NCBI GenBank assembly: GCA_001766655.1
Contig: MJCC01000021.1
Coordinates: forward strand, 1 to 63,255
DNA: 63,255 nucleotides
DNA from: Phytomonas francai
Lineage: Eukaryota; Euglenozoa; Kinetoplastea; Trypanosomatida; Trypanosomatidae
Reading direction: 5' to 3'
Shown here piece by piece: positions 40,167 to 50,344 of the stretch. Positions within the stretch are counted from its first letter, which is position 1, and the number at the start of each line of letters is the position of its first letter. A model generated the notes under the pieces. The model saw only the letters and a list, made by a program, of their open reading frames with translations, was not told where the DNA came from and made no database searches. A program made the position numbers and the translations under genes.

Positions 40167-40630
40167 GGCGGTATCCTTGACTCATCAACAGTTATTTGTT
40201 TGAATACAATAATGTTTAACCTTTCCTTTTTTACTAATGTTTGAGAACCCTTAGAGCCCTTCTTAATGGGTTAAGTGAAGATTGTAAACTCGTGACAGTC
40301 GTGATTCCCTTAATAGTTATAATCTAAACCAAATGCTTGAATCTGAATGCCATACGTCAAATCGTCGCGTATTAAGCGAAGAATACACTCTGTGCGATCT
40401 GGATTCATCTTTTCTAGTTTTGAATTCCTCCAACTTAGTCTTGATGCAGCTTGACTGTTACTTAGCTTTCGACTTCCTTTTTTTTTACACGCACAAAAAA
40501 GGCGGTACGCTAAGTATATAACTATACAGGTATTTCGAAGGCGGAGTAGTTTGCAGGAAGGAGAGGACGTGGAAAGAAAATAATTCGAATACATCACTAC
40601 CAGAATTGAAATTACGTGAGCAGAGAGAGG
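40167..40630. other. Spacer, no gene seen
   Basis: 464 bp, AT-rich, with a pyrimidine tract at about 40470-40487 before the kinase gene. Confidence 0.6.
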
Positions 40631-43600
40631 ATGCCACCTAAACGATTTAGGCGTATTGTGGAGGGCCCTCAGCAGGCTTCCGTAGCGAGCGCCGATCCGG
40701 CTGAGGACTCTGCACCATTGGTGGTGGGGCCCTCATCCGATCCTGTTGAGGGTGGTTTGGCTTCTGCAGCCTCTGCAGGGACGCCTGTGGGAGAGCCGGC
40801 ACCGAAGCCTTTTGTCATTCCACCAGCTGTCCTTCAGCGCATCGCGTCCTCGCGCCAGCCGCATTCTTCGGACGGCAGCGGGGCGTCGCCTTCGAATGAT
40901 ACCCCCGAGGGATTGGTGAGGGCCGCCAACGGAGGGGAAGGGGACGTTCAAAAGGGTTCAAAATCGAACCAAAAAGACACGAATCTAAGTCGTGCAAAGG
41001 TAAATTCAGGTGCCCCCCCGCCCAAGCGTTGTCGTGACGACGCCAGCGAAACGCAGGCGCCAAGTCACTCACTGCCAAGGAATGTCGAAGCGTATTTACT
41101 CGAGCAGCGGCGGTATCAAAGGGCGAAGCGTGGCAGCGATACAGACGGGGCAGAAAGCAAAGAGGGTAAGCTGCCGAAGACTCTTGTTCGTAACCAACAA
41201 AAGGGTATACACAGCCACGTGTTAGGTGAAGTGGCCACTACACCGGCGCTCAATACTCCCAAAACGCACGCGAGCCCGCACGACCCAGATCCTGAGCAGG
41301 AATTGCCTTTCTTTTCCAACGCCCACGATGATATTATTCACTTTTCAAAACGCAAGCGTGGTTCCGACACCGCCTCAGACGAGACTGGCTATGGGCGTAG
41401 TTTAAATTCCAGCTCTCATACCACGTCCGCTTCGCATTCGGAGGCCTCGTCGATCGCGTCGTCGGGTCGTAGCGGTGGCATCGCTGGTGGGGCGCGCGAC
41501 GTCGACGCGAGGGCCGCGCGCCGCAAGGCGAACCGCGCGCGCGCCGTGCGTGATTCCGTGGGTCGCGACCTGTCCGGCTTCGACCTCGACACCCTCCGCG
41601 CCGAGGAGGCCCGCCTTCTCTCGAGTTCGTCGTCGTCGTCGTTGGTGGGGAGCACGGCGAGCGAGGGCCTGAGCAGCGCGGCGGCCGAGGCCGCCTCGGT
41701 CGACTCCGTCGATTCGTCGCCCGCTCCCCGGGAGGGGGGGGCGGGGCCGCGGGGCGGGTTCGGCCTCTTCGCGCGTCCCGCGGGGGTTTCTGCGGGGGTT
41801 TCTGCGGGGGTTTCTGGGGCCCCCTCGTCCGCGGCTGTCACAGCCCGTCCGCGGCGCCGTCGCTTCGGCCGGACGCACTACGACACGCACGTGGGGGCGG
41901 GCGGCGGGCGGCCGTGCCACCACACCCTCCTCGGCCTGCAGGCCGCGGCCGCCGTGACGCTGCAGGGCCCCTGCGCCGTCCTCGGCCTCGGCGTCGGCGA
42001 GGCCGCGCTGAACGGCTTCCGCCTGCGGCAGCGGCGCGGACGGGTGCTTTGGGGCCGAGGCGAGCGCGCCGCGCTGACGCCGCTGTGGCGCGGCAGGGGC
42101 GAGGCCGGCGGCGGGTTCGGCGAGGCCGCGCTGCGGCGGGAGCTGCGCGAGGCCGTGGCCGGCGAACTCGCCGCGCGGGACGGCACCGACGCCGGGGAGG
42201 GGGTGGTTTGGGTGAACACCACACACGGAGGCGCCCTCGCGACGCCATTCGGGCTCCCCGACAAGGCCGCACACCCGGACGGGGGCCTCGAGGAAGCAAA
42301 TGCCGAGGTGGAGGAGAGCGCCGAGGATGCCTTTGGCACGATCGACTGGGAGTGGGTTCACGAAACCCTCCGTGGCTGGGTTCAGCTTTTCGGAAACCAC
42401 CTCCCAGCTGTCGTTTTGGTTGTGCAGCCGTACCACCCAACCCGCTACCTCGCGGTGCGGAAGCACTATTTGCATAGCCGTGCAAGCGGAGGCGGGCAGA
42501 AAAAGAGGAACCCCCGTCGTGATCGCCGTCTAGAGGCGGAGTGGCTGCGAACCGCGACCGAGGAAGAGCGTGCGCGGCATGCCTCTCAGCAGGATCCCGC
42601 ATCCAATTCCTACATCGAGGTGCCAGCCTTTCTCTCACGCCATGGCGACCGCACCGCGGTCGTCGACGCGGCGCTGCTGCCAGAGGTCGTGCCGAACATC
42701 GTGCGACAGGGACGAGGGAGCGTGATGGTGCTGGGGTCCACAAACATTGGAAAGTCCACGCTTTGCCGATACCTCGCGAATGCTCTGCTCTCTCTGCATG
42801 GGCGCTGCTTTTGGCTCGATTTTGACCTCGGGCAGCCGGAGTTTGGGGTGCCGGGGCAGCTTGCCTTGTACCGTGTGCGGCGCCCGCTGTTCAGGACGCA
42901 CGACACCGCCGCGACGGAACTTGTTCGCGCGTATTTTCTCGGAGCCCCGCATGTGGCCTGCCCGTTGAGCACCGCATGCGCTCTCGCGCGCCTCTGTGAG
43001 CTCGCACGACGCCTCGCGGAGCGGCATCCGGTGGTGGTGAACACCCACGGTTGGGTGCTCCGAACCGGGCGGCGTACAACCATCGAGGCGATCCGCCGAC
43101 TTCTGCCGCGCGTTATCGTTCACCTAACGAAACCAGAAGAGGAGGCGTGGGCGAAATGTACGGACACCTTGCTGGATCCGAAGGAAGGTCTTAACGGGTC
43201 TGTGGTGGGGAATCGCTTTTTGGTTCGACGCTTTCCACGCAGTCGCGCGTGTGGTGTTAGTGTGTCTCCGCCGGCGGAGGGGAATCCCGGGCTTCTCTCC
43301 GGCTCCATGCAACGTGGAGATCATTCCTATGGCAAGGAAGGCCGCGCTGGTGGCATCGCTCCAGCATCAGCCGAGAAAGTCGACTTCTTGGGTAAGCTAC
43401 CACATCCTTTCACCTTAACGTCGGCCTCCGACGGTGGGGGCACCTTCACCAACAAGTCAAAAACCTCATGGAAGGGTACCGTGCACACCGTTCGCGTAAC
43501 GCGCGACGTCGATGCAGACGTGGAGATGACAAAGCGTACCAAGGGCAGAGCGGGCCGGGAAGCCCTTTGGCAGGCGTACTTTAAACCCCTCATTGAGCAC

Positions 43601-44320
43601 TACGAGTTTGGTAAGGGCGAGCATACTACGAAGCGCGAAAGCGAAGACGCAGATGAGGGCAATGCGATACCGGACCCCGATCCCGCGCCTGCTACGGTGC
43701 TTCTCAAGACCCCACTGTCCGCCTTACATCGCATTGTGTTGGTTGAACGCGATGAGAAAGAGCCAACCGAGTCAATACACTGCATTTCTTCTTCTTCTTC
43801 TTCTACGACCACGCCATCTTCGTCCTTTTCTGATGGCGTACAGGGGCGGCTGCGGGAGAATCTCGCGGCGATGCTCGAGCACGCAGTGGTGGCGGTTCAG
43901 TTATCGTCTGTGGACTTTGTGCCCACCTTCGACTCCTCTCGCGCGGGGGTGGGGAGGAAAGCAGGGCGTGCCGTCCTGAGCAATGATCAGAATGAGGCAG
44001 GGCCCTCGACAACGCAGGTGGTGAGTTTAGCAAACTTGCCCAACGGCTTTCAGGTGTCATTGTATGGGTATATTGAGAGCACGGAACAGGATCTTTTGGC
44101 AGGACAGATTGCGATCCGTTTGCCGATTAAGCGTGAGGTTTTGGAACGGGCCATGACAAGGGTGAACTCCATGAAGATAAAGGAAACCCCAAGAGTACCA
44201 ATAAAGGGGGGTTGCTTTGGAGCTTCCGGTACTGACGCTATGTCCTCACAGATGCGTATTTCAATTGGCTTTTCTGAAGCTGTTCAGAAAGACACTTGCT
44301 TTATGGAGGGGTACCCGTGA
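40631..44320 (+). CDS. Grc3/NOL9-type polynucleotide 5'-hydroxyl kinase
   Basis: 1229 aa from the ATG at 40631; the frame is open five codons further to a GTG at 40616, which is not a likely start. Residues 1-410 are low complexity, including three exact 12-bp repeats (41780-41815) encoding AGVS. A folded region starts near 415. The kinase core carries a P-loop GSTNIGKST at 702-710, then DFDLGQPEF near 730-739 and VVVNTHGWV near 800, all typical of the Clp1/Grc3 family. Grc3/NOL9 phosphorylates 5'-OH RNA ends during rRNA ITS2 processing with the Las1 nuclease. The protein is larger than most relatives because of the N-terminal extension and inserts. GC is very high from about 41450 to 42330. 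Confidence 0.88.
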   Translation: MPPKRFRRIVEGPQQASVASADPAEDSAPLVVGPSSDPVEGGLASAASAGTPVGEPAPKPFVIPPAVLQRIASSRQPHSSDGSGASPSNDTPEGLVRAANGGEGDVQKGSKSNQKDTNLSRAKVNSGAPPPKRCRDDASETQAPSHSLPRNVEAYLLEQRRYQRAKRGSDTDGAESKEGKLPKTLVRNQQKGIHSHVLGEVATTPALNTPKTHASPHDPDPEQELPFFSNAHDDIIHFSKRKRGSDTASDETGYGRSLNSSSHTTSASHSEASSIASSGRSGGIAGGARDVDARAARRKANRARAVRDSVGRDLSGFDLDTLRAEEARLLSSSSSSSLVGSTASEGLSSAAAEAASVDSVDSSPAPREGGAGPRGGFGLFARPAGVSAGVSAGVSGAPSSAAVTARPRRRRFGRTHYDTHVGAGGGRPCHHTLLGLQAAAAVTLQGPCAVLGLGVGEAALNGFRLRQRRGRVLWGRGERAALTPLWRGRGEAGGGFGEAALRRELREAVAGELAARDGTDAGEGVVWVNTTHGGALATPFGLPDKAAHPDGGLEEANAEVEESAEDAFGTIDWEWVHETLRGWVQLFGNHLPAVVLVVQPYHPTRYLAVRKHYLHSRASGGGQKKRNPRRDRRLEAEWLRTATEEERARHASQQDPASNSYIEVPAFLSRHGDRTAVVDAALLPEVVPNIVRQGRGSVMVLGSTNIGKSTLCRYLANALLSLHGRCFWLDFDLGQPEFGVPGQLALYRVRRPLFRTHDTAATELVRAYFLGAPHVACPLSTACALARLCELARRLAERHPVVVNTHGWVLRTGRRTTIEAIRRLLPRVIVHLTKPEEEAWAKCTDTLLDPKEGLNGSVVGNRFLVRRFPRSRACGVSVSPPAEGNPGLLSGSMQRGDHSYGKEGRAGGIAPASAEKVDFLGKLPHPFTLTSASDGGGTFTNKSKTSWKGTVHTVRVTRDVDADVEMTKRTKGRAGREALWQAYFKPLIEHYEFGKGEHTTKRESEDADEGNAIPDPDPAPATVLLKTPLSALHRIVLVERDEKEPTESIHCISSSSSSTTTPSSSFSDGVQGRLRENLAAMLEHAVVAVQLSSVDFVPTFDSSRAGVGRKAGRAVLSNDQNEAGPSTTQVVSLANLPNGFQVSLYGYIESTEQDLLAGQIAIRLPIKREVLERAMTRVNSMKIKETPRVPIKGGCFGASGTDAMSSQMRISIGFSEAVQKDTCFMEGYP

Positions 44321-44330
44321 GCTATTACTC

Positions 44331-44352
44331 ATATATATATATATATATATAT
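44331..44352. repeat. (AT)11 microsatellite
   Basis: Dinucleotide tract starting 10 nt after the kinase stop codon, in its 3' UTR. Confidence 0.9.
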
Positions 44353-44523
44353 ACTAGGAAGGACTACATAAAGCAGCAAGAATGAAGTAGTCATGCAAAT
44401 ATTCTTTCTCATCTTATTTTCCTGCGTGTTTAGCTAATAAAATTTTTCGATGCCGTTTTATCCATGAGGTATCATTTTTAAATCTTGTGTTTTAAGTCTC
44501 ATGAATGATTAAATGAGGGGAGA

Positions 44524-44538
44524 GGGGGGGGGGGGGGG
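44524..44538. repeat. 15-base G homopolymer
   Basis: Uninterrupted run of G in an AT-rich spacer, preceded by GAGGGGAGA. Confidence 0.9.
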
Positions 44539-45066
44539 AGTTTATTGTCATTTTGATACAATTTCAGTCTTTAAGATATTCAAGAGCAATCTAGTATCAA
44601 CGGCAACATTATTCCCCCTCCTTTTTTTTTCTCGAAATAATTTTAAGATAAAAATAAAATTAAACCGCAGTAGAACACGGATAAAATGCGAACAGTCTTT
44701 GACTAAAAATTGTAGCTTAGAAAGGTGTCTCTTGTTCTTGAATGTAGAGGGAATTATCAAGAGATTACTTTTTCCTTTTTATGCATCCCTTTTTTTTTTT
44801 TTAAAACTCATAAATTGCTCTTTTCATAGTCTAAACAGATTATTTTATGTGTGTCAATATATTCCAAGAATATTTTAGCAACAAAGGAAAGAGACCCATT
44901 TCACCGAATAGGAAGTTGTTGCTGATAGGGAAGTTTTTTATTTATTGATAAAGAGGGATTGCTCTCCAAATAAATATTGAAGACTAATATACACATATAA
45001 TAAAGATATCAGTATTTTTTTTCCATTACAGCTGTTGTCAGCATTTTTTTCTCGCATTTTGTTCGG

Positions 45067-47936
45067 ATGAAAAGGCTTCGTGCACGACTTGATGCTTCGC
45101 ATCTTTTGGTTGTACTCGTATTGGCGTGCCTGTGGGTTGACAGTTCGTCGGTTTGCGCCGCCGGAGACGATCTTGTGCACCCTTCCAAAAAAGACACGCC
45201 GGTAGCGAACATGGGGCCCTTTCCTGTTGATGATCGCAAAACAATGGGGGTTTGGTACGATGAAAGTTCTCACTATATCAACCCCAACCCCAAGTGTCGA
45301 CCTATAGCATTAAAGGGGGATCTGTTGAAGAAGCTAAACGAATCCGAGGATTTTGCACGTTTCTTTTCAAATATCGAGCAACCGCTTTCCCAAATCGATT
45401 TATCTCACTATTACTACAATGCGATAGGTGTATTGTACGCCAAGGATACAAATTTTTCTGAGTTTGTCAGCCGCGTGCAGGCGGGTGCCGCTGCTGGGCA
45501 CAGCCGTCTCCACTGGATTTTAGGCGTTCTCTATGCCAACGGCCTTGGGGTTCTGCGCAGTGATGCGAAGTCCCTTCTGCACATCACCTTCGCCGCGCTC
45601 CAGGGCATCCCCGAAGCCCACCTGGCGATCGCGTACCGACATAGGTTTGGTTTTGGCATGAACCAGAGCTGCGAGCAGGCGCTTCCGCACCTTCGCGAGG
45701 CCGCGGACGCCGTCTCCATGACGTACGACGGCACCTTAACTTCCCCGCACGTGCCCAGCACGGAGCGCTTTAGCGCGGTCCGGCTCGAGAAAATTCAGGA
45801 GAGCGCGAAGAAGCGCAAGCTGACGCTGGACATCTTGCATTATCAGGCTGACAACGGCAATGTTGAGGCGATGGTGCAGCTGGGGTATGCCTATTTAATC
45901 GGCAAGGATGGGGCGCGGCGGAGCTGGAGGCGCTCCCGGGCGTATTTCGAGCAGGCCGCGAAGAAGGGCTACGCGCGCGCGTACAGCGGGCTGGGGCAGC
46001 TGTACGTGCTGGGCGGGCGTGACTCGCCCGAGACGATCTCGCCGGACCTGGCGAAGGCCGCGCACTACTTCGCGCTCGGCGCGCGTCTCGGCGAGCCAGC
46101 CTCGCTGAACGGGGTGGGCTACCTGCACGCGGTGGGGTATTTGCGTGGGGACCGGCGGGCGGCGTCCGCGGCCGGGCCCCCGGACTACGCGACCGCCGCG
46201 CGGTACTTCAACGAGAGCCGCCTGCAGGGCAGCGTCGAGGGGGCCTACAACCTCGGCGTGCTCTACCAGCACGGCCGCGGGGTCGCGCCGGACCGCGTCC
46301 GCGCCGCGCGGCTTTTTCAGGTCGCGGCCGGCCACGGCAGCGTCCTCGCGCTCTGGCAGCTCGGCCGGCAGCGGCAGGCCGCGGGCGACTGCGCGGGCGC
46401 CGTGGAGGCCTTTCGGCTGCTCGTCGCGCACGGGTCGTGGGTGGACGCGTCGGGGCAGGGCGCGGCGCTCGCGCTCNNNNNNNNNNNNNNNNNNNNNNNN
46501 NNNNNNNNNNNNNNNNNNNNNNNNNNNNNNNNNNNNNNNNNNNNNNNNNNNNNNNNNNNNNNNNNNNNNNNNNNNNNNNNNGGCGGGCGCGCGGCGAGGC
46601 CGCCCTGCAGGCCGCCGCCCGCATCCGCCGCGTGCTGCGGGGCGGGGAGTCCGCCCCGGTGCTCGTGCGCTTTGTCGAGGCGCTGCTGCTGGCGGAGATG
46701 GGGCACACCGGGAACGCCTTCACCGCCGCCACCCTGCTCAACGAGGAGCTCGGCGTCGTCGGCGAGGACATGCGGGATCGCGATTTGGTCGCGGCGGGGG
46801 TGGTGGAGCCGGGGAATCCGAGTTTCGCGCGCGGCAACCGAATCCCGCGTGCGATGACGGCGAGCGCGGGGCCGAACACGCTCACACTGTTTTGGGAGTT
46901 CCCCGCGGTGATCCAGACGGATCCCGAGGCCAAAGCCCCAGTCGTCGTCCCTTGGTTGCTTTCACAAAAGGAGGCGAAGGGCATCCTGCTGCTGCGGCTG
47001 CTGCGGATGTGCGGCGAGAAGCACAGCGATGCAAGGCTGTGGATCGGGAATTTCTACTATTACGGGGAGTCCCCTCTGCTTGGCATGAACTACGCCGAGG
47101 CGTTTCACAATTACCAGGCCGCAGCGGAGCGGGAAAACGCGCAGGCAATGTTCAACCTCGGCTTTATGTACCAGGTTGGCTTGGCAGGGGTGGGTCAACG
47201 AAATTCGTCAGCCGCCGCCGCTGCTATAGGGTCGTCGGTGGAGGCAGAGCTCACACCCATGCTCGCTGCAATGCCATGGTGGTGTGCGGTGGAGAAGGGC
47301 GGGAGGGCGCTTCTTCCGTGGCGCCCTGTGAATAACACCTCCTCAAGCAACTTTTCTCAATTTTCGTCCCCATCTTCCGTTCTTCCGAGCAGCGTAGCAA
47401 CAGGCGATATGGCAGAGCTGAATCGTGCGCGCTCGAGGGGGGTGACAGCGGCAACGTTTTGGCGCGTCTTTGACCCCGACCCCGAACTCTACGACAAGGT
47501 CGAGCTCAACCTTGCGAAGCAGTACTACGAAAAGACACTTGAGATTAATCCTAAGGTGTACTTTGCGGTCAAGATCGCCCTCTTTTCTGTCAATTTGCAG
47601 TGGTGGTGGATGTACTTTTCGTTGGTGCCCTCGGGGTTTCTACGGGGATATCTGATCTCGATGCCGTTTTACAAACCAGTGCCCGGCGCCAGTGGAAAGG
47701 AATTTTGCTTTGTGGATAATATTGGTTTGCGGAGGTGTGCTATTGATCGCGAGAGCACGTGGGGGCGTATACTCTTAGAGTATGGCTTCTTTGCACCGTT
47801 CGTCGGGCTACAGTCGCGGCTATGGAGAGCTTTTTGGGTGGTATGGCCATGGATAGAGGGTCTCGAGTCCTTTTTGGGATACACAGCGATGATTTTACTT
47901 TTTATGCTTTTAGTTCTGCGGCACCATGTGGCTTGA
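45067..47936 (+). CDS. SEL1L/Hrd3-like ERAD adaptor (assembly gap inside)
   Basis: Signal peptide at about residues 9-31 (LLVVLVLACLWV core, then SSSVCAAGDD). A long array of Sel1-type TPR repeats follows (A-x-x-x-G-x-A-x-A-x-x-x-L-G patterns, e.g. GSVEGAYNLGVLYQHGRGV). A run of N (46477-46581) interrupts it. After the gap the protein continues in a different frame with RFVEALLLAEMGHTGNAFTAATLLNEE, strongly like the SEL1L/Hrd3 C-terminal repeat region, then further repeats and a C-terminal TM (GYTAMILLFMLLVL). SEL1L/Hrd3 partners the Hrd1 ubiquitin ligase in ER-associated degradation and presents misfolded substrates. The frame change is best explained by a wrong gap length, so the gene is probably intact. 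Domain content, size and topology all fit. Confidence 0.82.
46477..46581. other. Assembly gap (105 N)
   Basis: 105 N within a very GC-rich part of the SEL1L-like gene. The upstream frame has codons starting at positions of 1 mod 3 and the downstream frame at 0 mod 3, so the real missing length should be 1 mod 3, not 105. Confidence 0.99.
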
Positions 47937-48273
47937 GCCGCGGAGAAGCCTGATGCAGGAGGGGAGCGCAGACCGCAGCTTGGTTTTGCGTTATCTTCTG
48001 AAACGAAAAAGTTCATAAAGCTTGGGCTTGCTGCTAGGAAAGATGTCGACAGCGGCTACAAACCCAAAATTCGTTGATTCGCATCTCAAGTCTATGAAAT
48101 TAGACAACTGCTTCTATTTTTTCTCTATGGTACATCTTTTTTTTCCATTTTCACATTTCATCCAATATGGGGTGCGATCCCGATGCTGAACTGCATGAGC
48201 ATCAGTATGTGAATCGACGATGTTTTTTTTTTGAACCCACCATAATTAATCTGTAGATTTATTTAACCAATTC

Positions 48274-48276
<3 letters not shown>

Positions 48277-48328
<52 letters not shown>
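48277..48328. repeat. (GT)26 microsatellite
   Basis: Longest perfect dinucleotide tract in the window, 52 bp, likely polymorphic and able to form Z-DNA. Confidence 0.95.
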
Positions 48329-48329
<1 letters not shown>

Positions 48330-48543
48330 AATAGATGGGCACGCTACCATGCCACACCTATCGAACATTTTTTTTTTCATCCTTTCAGCTCCATATTGAA
48401 CAGTTAGGTTCTTCAGATAGGTTGTATGATGTACCAATAAATATGGAGACCGAATGTTTGGGGATGGGATGGGGATGCCCAAAACAGGGAAAGCATGAGT
48501 TTCTGCATACCAAGGAAGATTAATGCAAAAGGCGTACAAAGCC

Positions 48544-48561
48544 TATATATATATATATATA
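48544..48561. repeat. (TA)9 microsatellite
   Basis: Perfect TA tract in the same spacer. Confidence 0.9.
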
Positions 48562-49106
48562 CCAACACTATACTTTATCATCGTATTTAGTTTCTCTTTC
48601 GAACGCGGTATTACAATTTTTGTGCTTTCTCTTGTTTTGTTTGTTAGTTATTCTATAACGAGTAATATTTTCCATATTCAAATGCATGTATATCGAAGTG
48701 CACCTTCCTCTTGCTAGATATGAGGAGTCGAGTTGGATCAAGTTGAAAGATTAATAAAATTCACATTTACATTAGTAAAAAAAAACAGGAATAGGGGGAT
48801 CTATAGGTTATGATGTGTAAAAAATCATTTTATATTTCAGAATTATGCGTATGTAATAGGTCTGTTTGATATACGGAGCAGGTTACATTTTCCCAATATT
48901 TTTGAACTCTTCTTCTATAGAGGCGATAATTTTTTCCTTTTTCCTAACCCAACCTTGACGACCTTTTTAAGATCGTTTTTTCCTACCGGTAGTTTCCCAG
49001 AGAACCCATACCCATCTTAGAAGAGGTTGTCTTTTGAAGAATTTTCGCCCATCCCCACTTGCCATCGGTGGAACTTATACATCTGTGTGCTACCACTTGT
49101 TCTTGC

Positions 49107-49108
49107 AG
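49107..49108 (+). promoter_or_regulatory. Probable spliced-leader acceptor deciding a start
   Basis: CTACCACTTGTTCTTGCAG ends at 49108. It lies after the TTG at 49027 and before the ATG at 49183, so the mature mRNA would start translation at 49183 and exclude the upstream 52 codons. Confidence 0.6.
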
Positions 49109-49182
49109 ACCTTGAAGAACCGAAAACATCCATACCGACAACAACAACAAAAGAAAATAACAATAGCCTAAAGGCGAAATCC

Positions 49183-49619
49183 ATGTCCTTGAACTGCTTT
49201 TTTGGGATCGAGCTGCGTCCGGACGGGGTCCCGGTTACCCCGCCGATGCCCCCCAACAGCTCTTTAGTGATTACGCAGTGCGCAGTAACCTCGGCGGTGC
49301 CCCCCCCCGCTCCTCCCTCGGATACTTCGCAGGCCTCTCCGCCGGGCGCGGATTCGGCCGCGCGCGCGTCGTCCTACGCCCCCGTCACGCTCTACGTCCA
49401 GAGCCACGACCACCCCTCCCGCTTCGCCGTCTGCACCCTGGCCCCCGCCCAGGACGTCTTTTTCTGCCCCCTCGAGCTCCTCTTCAGCGGGGGGGTCACC
49501 TTCACGTTGGTGCCGGACCCCGCGGCCACCTCCCCCCCCGGGGCCTTCCCGACGGTCCACCTGACGGGCTACTACGAGTCCGCCCTCAGCGACGACGAGG
49601 AGGACGCGGAGGACGAGGA

Positions 49620-49653
<34 letters not shown>

Positions 49654-49815
49654 GAGGAGGAGGGGGGCGACGGGTATTTTGGCGAGGGAACGCAACGACG
49701 CGCCGGGGGGCAGAGGGCGCGTGCGGAGGTGGTGATGCAGGGGCCTGCTCCCGGCCGCCGCCACCGACCAGGGGGTCCGACGGATAAGCCAAACCGTAGG
49801 AGAAGCCGCGATTAG
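49183..49815 (+). CDS. Nucleoplasmin-like histone chaperone
   Basis: 210 aa from the ATG at 49183. The N-terminus MSLNCFFGIELRPDGVPVTP, then SSLVITQCAVT, matches the opening strands of the nucleoplasmin-like fold (F/W-G-V-E-V-K-P-G). It continues with VTLYVQSHD, FAVCTLAPAQD, a GGVTFTLVP strand and HLTGYYES. The domain ends at about residue 128 and an Asp/Glu tract of about 35 residues follows, then a basic, Arg-rich C-terminus. Such proteins form pentameric histone chaperones; trypanosomatids have nuclear or nucleolar members with this N-terminal fold (NLP, Nopp44/46). There are no RGG repeats, so it is not an obvious Nopp44/46. A spacer-like Pro/Ala/Ser insert lies near residues 40-62. Confidence 0.78.
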
Positions 49816-50344
49816 GTAGACAAAAAGGAGAACGGAGGCGATGTGTAAGCGCAGGTGAACTACGACTTACATGAGTCATTCCTCTTGTTTCTTCTTTTAC
49901 CATTTATATTCTTAAGGGTGAGATAATTTTACTAAAGCCGGTTAAGCCGATAATATCGCTTATAAGCGGCATAAAGACTGGGTTAGGATGCAGGGAAGCC
50001 ATAAAGGCGAGAGTTAAACACCACGATCCGATCCGATCCGAAGCTAAAGATTTTTAAATGCTGTTGAAGGTACTATTTGGGTGGCATTTTTTGAATTTTA
50101 TAATACTCTTTTTATATCGGTATTTCTAGCGGTGAAGAGAACTAATACAACCTAAATAGAAGTTATTGGTATTTGTTTTTTCTTGTTCTTTCTCTCCTTT
50201 CTACGAAAGGGCGTTAAATTCGTTTATTGCGGTCGAGAGAGTAACCAAGCAAAATAAGGGTAAACATTTTTTTTCAGTATATATATATATATATATATAT
50301 AGCAACACAGATAACGTATACCCAAGCGGAAACAACATCAAAGG
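49816..50344. other. Spacer with (TA)12
   Basis: AT-rich sequence with three GATCC units in tandem (50025-50039). A TTTTTTTTCAG acceptor candidate at 50276-50277 is followed directly by a TA tract and then the next ATG. Confidence 0.6.
50278..50301. repeat. (TA)12 microsatellite
   Basis: Starts immediately after a probable acceptor AG, so it would form most of the 5' UTR of the gene at 50345. Confidence 0.9.

Larger units (their letters stand above)
44321..45066. other. Spacer with (AT)11 and a 15-G run
   Basis: Begins with an AT tract 10 nt after the kinase stop. A run of 15 G at 44524-44538 could form a quadruplex and is a sequencing hazard. TTTTTTTTCCATTACAG ending at 45031 is a strong acceptor 35 nt before the SEL1L-like ATG. 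No gene is seen; an ORF from 44513 simply crosses the G-run. Confidence 0.6.
47937..49182. other. Spacer with (GT)26 and (TA)9
   Basis: 1.2 kb without a supportable gene. It holds a 52-bp GT tract and a TA tract. An open frame from a TTG at 49027 leads into the next gene, but the acceptor at 49107-49108 argues against that start. Confidence 0.6.

Noticed and set aside
40616..40630. GTG start for the Grc3-like kinase
   Set aside because: GTG is not a normal start in kinetoplastid nuclear genes, and an ATG lies five codons downstream at 40631.
44513..44878. 121-codon ORF with a Gly-rich start
   Set aside because: The Gly run is the translated 15-G homopolymer, and the rest is AT-rich with no protein-like pattern.
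45067..47936. SEL1L-like gene as a frameshifted pseudogene
   Set aside because: The frame change coincides exactly with the N gap and both halves read as conserved protein, so a wrong gap length is simpler.
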